DNA from: Marsupella aquatica
Taxonomy: Eukaryota; Marchantiophyta
DNA length: 64,000 nucleotides
Assembly (NCBI GenBank): GCA_973895155.1
Contig: OZ316895.1
Location: forward strand, 23,808,001 to 23,872,000
Reading direction: 5' to 3'
Part shown: in pieces, positions 47,167-64,000 of the stretch
How positions within the stretch are numbered: position 1 is the stretch's first letter
Layout of the letters: each line of letters begins with the position of its first letter
The notes under the pieces: generated by a model
What the model saw: only the letters and a program-made list of their open reading frames with translations
Databases searched by the model: none
What the model was told of the DNA's origin: nothing
Position numbers and translations under genes: made by a program

Positions 47167-49650
47167 AGTCACCCACAACAGAAAACTTTGGGCAAAGAGT
47201 CCTGAGCATTGGCCAGAGTCCGTCAAAATCAGCGAGAGTCCAGCCCAGCGTTAGCTTACAATAGTTTCTTAGAGTCACAGCTCCCATGCGAGTTCCTAGC
47301 CGTGGAGGCTGGCGAGCTGCACGCGTAAAGCACAATCGATTTCAGTGCAATTCCGATAGATGCACATCGGCACCAACAACATGATGATGGGGAGTTCAGA
47401 TGACTGAAGTACATAGATCCCTGCATTTGCGACCATTGTACAGGGAGCTCTGCCCAAGTGCACCCTCCATAAGTGCAAACTCTGGGTTACTGGGCGATCT
47501 TTCTTCCAACGAAAACTCCCATATACACAAAGGGGGTTGGCGAGAACGGCCTGCAATGATTACACACAAAACGGTCAGATGTCTTAGTGATAGAATCTTC
47601 ACCGATCAGTCAGATGAATCCATTCATAATTAATATAAAATTACAACTCAATAGCAAAGCCTCTCTTAAGGTTACCTCAAATCTGAGTTCCTCATCGAAA
47701 GTCTACTGGCCACAAGAACCACTACAGTGGCTTAAAATCACATATTAAACTAAGGACAACTATAGGGAGCCTTCTCAGTGGGTGACGACCGAAGCTCAGC
47801 CATTTAGGATTCACACATGCATTCGGTGGATTGAATCAGCTTGTGGGTAATAGAATAAAAGACGTTCAAAGATATCTGCGGTAACCCCGATGACAATAAT
47901 CTAACCTACTTCTCTATAGCTACCTCACGAGCATCAGATGGGAAGCATCATCAGCCTCGAGGTGGAGCCCTTTCGACGCGGGTGCAGAGTAGGAGCTTTG
48001 TGAGCCATAGATTCCAAACGCTTGGACCGTCAGGAAAGTCACCTCTCCAAAGCATAGTTCACTGTTTAAGGTTAGCAAATTATTGAAACAACGTAGGCAC
48101 CTTAAAGTAGGTTTCCAGAGTCTCCATGGACAGCGATTGTCAGTACTGAGGTATCCCCAGATCATAAGACAAATGGACATACGGAAATTAGGGACAATTG
48201 TTGGCTGGAGACATAACTATTCGCGAGTTCAAAAGACAGCGATGCTGACATTGCTGAAGGCCAGCTTCACCGCGATCAAGTGGCATTCAGTTGCGTAGAT
48301 GGGATAAGTAATGGTCATGCGCCTGAAGGAGGGGTCCGGCAGCTGTCTGAGGTACTGAGAGAGGTGCTAGATTCCTTAATATGTTGTACTCGCCATTCCA
48401 GCAAAGACTCAATGGACAAAGCAAGAAAAGAAAGGAGCGTGTTATAATTGCGAAGTGTTTGGAAAATCCCCAACCGTTCAACCGGAAAAACCTATGGCCT
48501 TCAGTTCTCAATTCCTGAGTGTCATTTTACTACAGAAAAATCCTGAAGTCAAGTCATCCCCAGAAAGCTCACCCTAACCACTACAGTGGCGACTTTCCAC
48601 CCAATTTATGGCCAGACAAGAGATTTATTTTGATCGCTTGATAGCAGATCTTACGTAATGCAAACTTCTGCTTCAAATAGCAACCAACATCATAGACCGA
48701 GATACACTATCGTGTGACTGACACCAGAATTGCTCACAGAGAAAGGCGTCTGAAAAGCAACGGGCAGCTAACTTGATTGCTTTGTGGGGAGGAGACGAAT
48801 CTCACTGAGCTTCTGCACACAAGACGTCGGGGTTGACGGCAACAAATCCAAGCCCCGTCCCTCGCCGACCTCGAGCTATCTAGCATTCCCCCAAAAGACC
48901 ATCATCATACCAAATTCAAGCCGCAATCCAAGCAAGCAACACTCGAAAGGGATTCACGCCACCGACAAACCCCTAAATCCCCTCATTCTCTCACCTGGTG
49001 GAGCAGCCATTCCCAATTCCGGACAACGATCTCTCTGTCATCGACCGGCCACCATCACGCCCTAAACCTTCCCAGCAACTCGAATCGCTCTCCTCCTGCT
49101 CACGGATCCTCGAATTCCAAAGCTTCACGGATCCTCGAATTCACAGCCAGAATTCTCTCTCTCGACGCAGAAGCGAATTGAGGCCCCAACCACCTCAACT
49201 CTCCAATCTCTGCAAACTCCTTCAGCATCTGCCGTTTCCGAGACCAAAAGAGACCAATTTGCCACCACAATGATAGCTCCACGAAATGCCTAATTAATCC
49301 TTCACCTCTGGCCTGTTCTGGCCACTCCTCTACTCCTCGAACAACAACGACAAAGGACGCTCGAGGCTCTTCAGTAGCTAAACGCTGGGCGACCTTCTGC
49401 CCACGCCAAATCGCAAAGGGATACCGGGCTTGATTGTGCACCGCGACGTCCCTTCGTTTTTTCCCGTTGGGGGGTTTAGGGTGCCCGGAGAAGGAGTAGA
49501 CGTGGCCACGAGCGTTTGGTGATGCCCGAATTACAGGGGACGGGGTCCAGAGGTTTGCACGGCAAATCGCCAAAGGATCCCGGGCGCGTCAGCCGTCTCC
49601 ACTGTCATGTGCGGGCTTTCCCCCGATTTTTCCCCAGTGCGAATTTCGAG
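47167..49650. other. Intergenic region
   Basis: Upstream of both the esterase (-) and the RNase H gene (+), so it likely holds both promoters. The - strand frame 49100-49573 (157 codons, Arg/Trp-rich) and the overlapping + strand frame 48784-49065 are not recognised and probably arise from C-rich leader-like sequence between 48830 and 49300. A direct repeat CACGGATCCTCGAATTC occurs twice near 49098-49143. Confidence 0.4.
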
Positions 49651-49671
49651 AATCTCAGAGCGAGAGGAGCT

Positions 49672-49912
49672 GCAGGATTCTTTAATGAAGCTCTTTGGAT
49701 TCCTGAGAGCTGAGCTGAGAATGTAGAGAAGCAAGATACCCAACATTGGATGCAGGATTCTTTAATGGTGCTCGTTGGATTCTTGAGAGCTGAGCTGAGA
49801 ATGTAGAGAAGCGAGATACACAACATTGGATGCAGGATTCTTTAATGGAGCTCGTTGGATTCCTGAGAGCTGAGCTGAATGTAAAGGAGCGAGATACAGA
49901 ACATTGGATTGA
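49672..49912 (+). repeat. Tandem repeat, three copies of a roughly 84-bp unit upstream of RNase H1
   Basis: Units share TGCAGGATTCTTTAATG, GCTCGTTGGATTC, TGAGAGCTGAGCTGA, GAAGCGAGATACA and AACATTGGAT. Copies are more than 90% alike by eye. The array ends about 130 bp before the RNase H1 ATG, inside its promoter or 5' leader. Confidence 0.88.
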
Positions 49913-50040
49913 TTTAGTCTCTCAAGCTGGGAAGATTACGAATCCTGACAAGTGAGGGGAGAACTGGACATAAGACGGCGCAGAAGCTTTCTGGGATTTA
50001 GAAGGCCATCGATTGCACGAGTAGACGCTCGAAGAGAACG

Positions 50041-50847
50041 ATGCCTTTCTATGCTGTTGCCAGAGGCCATTGCCCTGGCGTTTACAACTCCTGGGACGAT
50101 GCCAAGAAGCAAGTCGAGCGATTTCCTAATGCTCGACACAAAAAATTTACGTCGAGAGAGGAAGCTCAGGCGTACATCTCCGAGCCCTCCGCTGCCGGAG
50201 TGTTCATGCAGAATGCAGCAGCTAGAAGTGGGCAAGCTGCGGGACAGGGTGCTGTTCAGCAGTCCGCGAGAGGGCCACCGAGGTTTAAGGAACCTTCAAA
50301 TTGCGACGAAGAGCAGGAGTTTGCCGCGGATTATAGCAGATTGAAGCAGGGAGACCTCTCAGATCACCCCATGGATTCGTCGACATTCGTGGCCTTTACC
50401 GATGGCAGCGCCTTGAGTAATGGGAGGTCGAATTCGAGGGCTGGCTGGGCGTGCGTGTTTCCTCATAACCCCGAGTGGAATCGAGCTGGACCGCTGGCTG
50501 GAGAGCTGCAGACGAACAATCGAGCTGAGTATCGGGCTGCGATTGAGGCGATGTTGCGAGCTAATGTAGAGGACCCGGCGAAAGTGAAGCCGCTTTACAT
50601 CTACTCTGATAGCATGCTGCTCATCCGCTCCATGACTGAATGGATTCCGGGATGGATAGCACGAGGATGGGTCAAAGCTGATGGAGCCCCCGTTTTGAAC
50701 AGTGATTTGTTGAAGTGGTTGCTGAGGGAGCAGGGTGAACGACGCATCTTCTGGACGCATGTCCTGGCGCACACGAATGGAAGAGACTGGAAGTCGAAAT
50801 GGAATGATTTAGCAGATCAGATGGCCAAGGAACAGGCACGTCAATAG
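50041..50847 (+). CDS. Ribonuclease H1 (hybrid-binding domain plus RNase H)
   Basis: An intronless frame of 268 residues. Residues 1-50 (MPFYAVARGHCPGVYNSWDDAKKQV..FPNARHKKFTSREEAQAYI) form the RNA-DNA hybrid-binding domain, named caulimovirus viroplasmin domain in databases. A flexible Ala/Gln/Ser linker follows. The catalytic domain starts near residue 115: FTDGSAL (D121), NNRAEYRAAIEA (E163), YSDSMLLIRS (D190), HVLAHTNG (H244) and WNDLADQMA (D256), giving the complete four-acid set. It cleaves RNA in RNA-DNA hybrids during replication and R-loop removal. No clear transit peptide is seen, suggesting a nuclear/cytosolic form; the Met is fixed by the domain starting at residue 2. An AAG-rich context (agaacgATG) precedes it. 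Confidence 0.95.
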   Translation: MPFYAVARGHCPGVYNSWDDAKKQVERFPNARHKKFTSREEAQAYISEPSAAGVFMQNAAARSGQAAGQGAVQQSARGPPRFKEPSNCDEEQEFAADYSRLKQGDLSDHPMDSSTFVAFTDGSALSNGRSNSRAGWACVFPHNPEWNRAGPLAGELQTNNRAEYRAAIEAMLRANVEDPAKVKPLYIYSDSMLLIRSMTEWIPGWIARGWVKADGAPVLNSDLLKWLLREQGERRIFWTHVLAHTNGRDWKSKWNDLADQMAKEQARQ

Positions 50848-51779
50848 ACGGGAGATGGTTTATGCTGTGGAGCTGTGATGTAGTCGATTTTGCGGTATGA
50901 CAATCATCGAGCTGAGTATCGGGGAGCAATTGAGGCGATTGGGCCATTTAGAAAAGTGTGAATTGTGCGTCTGCATTCGATTGCAAAGATTTCCTTTTTT
51001 TGGCGAAGCGATACGTGTATCTTGTTTAGGGCGATGGTATGATCGAGTCGAAGGGACAATATTGGAGCTCCCTTAGTTTTTGGATGACTTTTAGGACTCA
51101 TCCTCGGGATATGAAATGTAGATAACGTAATCAGTAGGACTGACTGTAGAGGTCTCATTGTGTCGTCCAGAACAATCTTCCAGAAAATCCTTCTTCTAAA
51201 CGATTTCGTTTACTTTCTTTCGTCTTGGGCTCACTGATAGAATCAATACCGACTGCACCGATGTGGGTATCATTCCCATTTTGATATCGATGATTTACTG
51301 TAAAGGTTCGATCGACTTTGTAGTTTCCAACTTTCAAGTGTCGAGAATCTCAGGTTGGTCACTTGGCACATTGTGTGATGTTTTTACCACTCACTAGACC
51401 TGAATTAGATAGACGCCCATGGAGTCTTTGCTAGGAAGTGGTTGTTGTTACATGATACTTGACCAAAATGCATTCCCATGTCCAGAGAATGCATTCTCAA
51501 GTAATTCGTTCGAATGAGCGGACACGTCACACTTGCTTGGTATGAAAATGGTGCAAAGCTTGGAGACAACTGTTGGAATACCATCCGTAGTCCAATGCGC
51601 CATTCTGGGTCCGACCAATGACAGCTTTCAAGAAGGAAAGGGCATAACATAAACAGCGCACTCAGATAGATATTCTGTCAATCTGAAGACAAGATGCTCA
51701 CAAGGATGGGACAGATTACAGAATGTAGACTGCAAAATTCGCATTTAAGAAATTATGAGAAGGCCATTAGGCGAATTCT
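50848..51779. other. Intergenic region between converging genes
   Basis: Lies between the RNase H1 stop (+) and the isoleucyl-tRNA synthetase stop (-). A 25-base stretch after 50909 (gagctgagtatcggg..gcgatt) repeats a piece of the RNase H1 coding sequence near 50523-50550, probably a short local duplication. Nothing else coding is visible. Confidence 0.5.
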
Positions 51780-60422
<8,643 letters not shown>

Positions 60423-63400
60423 ACCACTGTACTGAGCGACGATACACTACACCACACGAAGCTATGGCACGTGAACGGGCTAGAGACGATCGGCATCACC
60501 TCCATCTTAAGGATTGGCTATGCCTGGAGAGGAGAGGAGAGGAGAGGAGAGGAGAGTTCGCCATTCTTTGCCCGTCACTCGAATTCATTCAATCCATTGG
60601 AAAGGCAATGGCTACATTTGACTTCCGAGCTTTTTCCTGCTGGGCGAGATCATCCGAACCCCCAGGAAAGACTGCGACCTCAAAACGCGAAGATTGATTT
60701 TAGCTCCACAATTTCTTTCTGGCTTCCTTCGTTTCTTTTACATTTCGTCAAATCCCCCCTCCATCATCATAAAGCTTCAATTACCATTTTCAGCCAAAAT
60801 TCCTCAAATATATATATTTCTTTATTTTTTTTTTTTTATAAAAACTTTTGGTGGGGGAACAAGCCCCAGAACTTTATTCCATTTGAAAAATCTCCAGCAA
60901 AACAAACCCTGCCTGAAGAGAGGAGATAAGGAGAGAAGGAAGCCAAAAAAATTGGGGCTAGAGAACCCAGAACTTTATTCCATGTGAAAAATCTCCAGCA
61001 AAACAAACCCTGCCTGAAGAGAGGAGATAAGGAGAGAAGGAAGCCAAAAAAAGGGGGGCTAGAGAAGGAGCACACCCAGAGAAAGGAGAACGGGTCCAGC
61101 CCCACCAAACTGCCTATTAGGAGGAGGCAGAGAAGAAAGGGAGGACGAGACCCCATAGGGCCTAAAACCTCAAACTAGTAATGATAATGGGTGGATAACT
61201 ATAAGACCAAAAACCATCATCAATAACCAAGCAGGAAAACCAGGTCTGAACCAACCAAGGTCACCATCCTTGCAACTCCCCCTCTGCCGGCAACCAAAAA
61301 TCACCAGCACCACACCGAATCAAAGTCGAGGTCAATAATCCGCCACCAATACACCAATTCCTCAAATATTTTAGATCCCATTAATAAGTTTCTCGGCCAC
61401 ATGGCGCGCCACTAGCCATATTTAATCGGATGGCTCTCATTAAATACAGGGAGGTCTAGTGGCTAGAATTCGATCTAGGGAATTTAGGGATGGAGTGCTC
61501 CTAGATACTCTACAAGATAACATTACCCCTGCTGACTTAAAGAAAGCTTGAACATTAGGACTCTATGTAACAAGCTTGAATGCACATTCTTTGAGTGTTA
61601 GTACAAATGATGACAAAATCCATGATCATAATTTTAACATACATAATACATCATATTTCTTTCTATCCACATAAATTTTTGTGGGGGCCCTAGAGTGACA
61701 GCCGGTTTCACTCTAGAACCCAACTCTAGCTCCAGATCTAGATTAATTATATAGATTTGTGCAAACTATTAGATTGGCCTTAGCTTATCCATAGTCCCCT
61801 AAAATTTCAAACTTTTCTTTTGCAAATGCACCCAGAAATGGAGGTTCAACAATGGCACCACTAAATGATAACTCCATACATGCAGTTTGCACACATTCAT
61901 TTAGTGGTTAAGGCAATACATGCATTAGAAGCAATTATTAATATTAAATGCAGTTAACAACTACACAAAGTAGTTTCTCTTGAGCAAACTAAGACGGGAC
62001 TGGGACTTGTACCAGTATGCACATATAGCATGCTCATCCTGGAACATGCTTTATTTTTTGTCTTGTAGTGATCTGAAAGTAAATAAAATATAAGAGCATA
62101 GAAGTGCTATTATATAAGTAAAGTGTCTACCAAGAAAAGCACAGTGACCAAGAAAAGATACAGTCAAACGATGCTACGATGTGTGGACTTACCTCAGGGT
62201 GCCTTATGAATGACACTCCTTTCAATAAAAACCATAAACCTAGGAAAGAAAAACATGAGGAGAACTTAAGAGGCTATGCATTCATGTTCTTCAACATCAT
62301 TTCTCTCACTTGTGGTGGTGAAGCCTTTGGTTTCATCTCTAAGAAAACCCATATTGTGAAAGGGGGCTGCCAAAATAAGTTCAAAACACTCTAGAATACC
62401 TAAAACTAAAGGGGTCTAAAAATTAATTAAAAATGTATAGAATACAAAGGCTGCCCCTTGATAAGGCAGATTGAAATGAAAATACATGATACAAAAATCT
62501 GAATAAGACAAAATCTGAAATGTGCATTCATCATATAGCAGCTTCACCTACACGATAATTGCCCTTTCCCTCACGCTCCAGCTGAGATCGCCTCCGCCAA
62601 CCTTTCACGCCCTTGGTCGAGCCCCAGTCCACTGCGAACCCACTTCCTTGAGCTCCAAGAACTCAAACTCTCTCGTTCCTTGACTATATAATCTTGTCTA
62701 ACCTCGATGCCCGAGAAAGTGTGTCCTCCCCAATCCATCTAACCTTTAAAAAACATGTATCCCCCCACTTTCCAACACGACCCAAGCCTAAGATCGCTCC
62801 AGAAACCCAAAGTGTAAACACACCACCAACGTCGCCTTTCGCCTTCAGTTCTTGCTCAGCTCAAATCTTACATTTTTGTGATCCAGCTCACGAAAGTTCT
62901 AGCCCTTAGTGAAGAAGAAATTATCTAATTAAAGTGCACTCCTCATGTCTTTAAGAACATTCCAACAAACAAGTAGTCCACAAGAATACATGAAATCTTA
63001 ATTTATTGAACTCTAGACCCACTGGCTATGCCAAATCTTCACAATACAAGCTCTATCTATCTCTCAATTCTTCCACCACAAGCAAACACTGCTTGGATAT
63101 ATAGTGTGCAACACGACTAGCCTAACCAAGTCTGCGATTAAGGTTAGCCTCCATGCCATTCTAGTCATAACTCTAGATCGACCTAAGAGTAAATACCTAA
63201 TAGTTTCATGAAGTATCCAATTCAATTGTGTCTCAAGGTTCCCACTTATTTTCTTTGAAGTGAACCCATCATGCCCCCCAAACTGTAGAGTTTCTTTAAT
63301 GCATTTAATGGAAGTCTTACAAATTATTCTGGAATAGCTTTAGAATTTTTCCTAATCAATTTTGAGCATTATTGAAATTTTTTTTAAAAAGTTAAATTGT

Positions 63401-64000
63401 AAAAATTGTAAAAAATAGAGTTAAATACAAAAAACTATGTTATTTTTAAGGTGTTTATTACCCAAAAACTTTGCGTGTGATATGAGACCCCGTAGCTAAC
63501 AAGGCCTGGAGAATTGTGCAATACATAAGGGCTCCAGGTATGAGCCAAACACTAAAGAATATGACATATGAGACGTGACAACACATATGGGGAAGCACAA
63601 ATGCAAATTGTGATGCAATCATTGGGTTGTGCTACAAGTTAGACCAATTCTAGAGGATTAACATGGTACTACCTCTCAAGGGGGCCAATACCAACCAAAA
63701 GAATTGTTGGCCTTGTTACTTCACTCTTCCATCAAGTCTATTTGAGACTTCGCTCTCCTAGGTGACTTCTGACCAGCAGGTTTGAGGTTCATCCATGATA
63801 TGGCATTTTTGCTCCAATTTTAGGTTTGAATTCTGCTAAATGTTGGCGCTTGTAACAAACTTTGTATGAATCATGAAAAAATACGGCTAGAATACAATAC
63901 TTACTTGTGATTGACAATATGTATTGGAAAACTTGCATGCCCCATGAAGGATGTCTTTGCAAGATAAGCACACATTGTATGCCCAAATGAATCAAGGTCA
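60423..64000. other. Gene-poor AT-rich region
   Basis: The first part probably holds the synthetase promoter and leader. Simple repeats occur: GGAGA at about 60527-60556 and a TATATA/T-run at 60808-60838. From 61200 to 64000 the DNA is AT-rich with only short frames; I see no exon, RNA gene or terminal repeat I can support. Text between 61070 and 61180 is a faint relative of the G/T-rich repeats near 15200-15300 and 19300-19450, which may be pieces of one repeat family. Confidence 0.45.
60864..61067. repeat. Tandem duplication, two copies of a roughly 101-bp unit
   Basis: Copies start CCCAGAACTTTATTCCAT and include CCAGCAAAACAAACCCTGCC and GGAGATAAGGAGAGAAGG. They differ at only a handful of positions (ccattt/ccatgt, attgggg/agggggg), so the duplication is recent. 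Confidence 0.9.

Noticed and set aside
50041-50190. Viral origin for the viroplasmin-named domain
   Set aside because: The same N-terminal domain is normal in cellular RNase H1, and the full cellular architecture is present.
61190-64000. LTR retrotransposon in the AT-rich right end
   Set aside because: I looked for paired long repeats, a primer-binding site and polyprotein motifs and saw none within the window.

Overview
This looks like nuclear DNA of a land plant, most likely a moss or another non-seed plant. Genes are split by many short GT..AG introns. There is a single-exon PPR protein ending in DYW of the style abundant in mosses, chloroplast-targeted plant proteins, and a kinesin of the KIF12/kinesin-16 type, a group tied to organisms that make cilia (moss sperm are flagellated). 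Species assignment is inference. All splice models were built by hand from frame continuity and GT/AG sites, so exon ends may be off by a base or two.

Layout. 1-8530 (+): a multi-exon kinesin; motor exons are certain, tail exons tentative. 11368-14410 (-): a complete ten-exon chloroplast rhodanese-domain protein. 14.4-20.2 kb: gene-poor, repeat-rich DNA with two tandem arrays. 20188-28302: a complete-looking PIF/Harbinger-type DNA transposon of about 8.1 kb. It has 22-bp terminal inverted repeats and an AAT target duplication. It carries four genes: a SANT/Myb-like protein, a DDE transposase, a large acidic protein of unknown family (with a frameshift), and a protein resembling a zinc-ribbon/OB-fold (RPA-like) DNA-binding protein. 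28885-30967 (+): a two-exon gene joining a death/SAM-like N-terminus, a PD-(D/E)xK nuclease-like core and a divergent kinase, an architecture like Crinkler-type effectors.

32.3-44.5 kb mixes broken host-gene pieces (UVSSA-like, CPN60-like, TEX10/IPI1-like), a LINE remnant and several tandem duplications around an intact DYW PPR gene (38456-40864, -). 44610-47166 (-): a complete six-exon GDSL esterase of the IAH1/CPRD49 type. 50041-50847 (+): an intronless RNase H1. 51780-60422 (-): a 21-exon organellar isoleucyl-tRNA synthetase, open from transit peptide to zinc finger (1125 codons). 60.4-64 kb: AT-rich DNA with no gene I can support.

The housekeeping genes are independent loci. The parts most worth follow-up are the four-gene Harbinger-like element with its internally reconstructable empty site, and the nuclease-kinase gene only about 580 bp beyond its right end.
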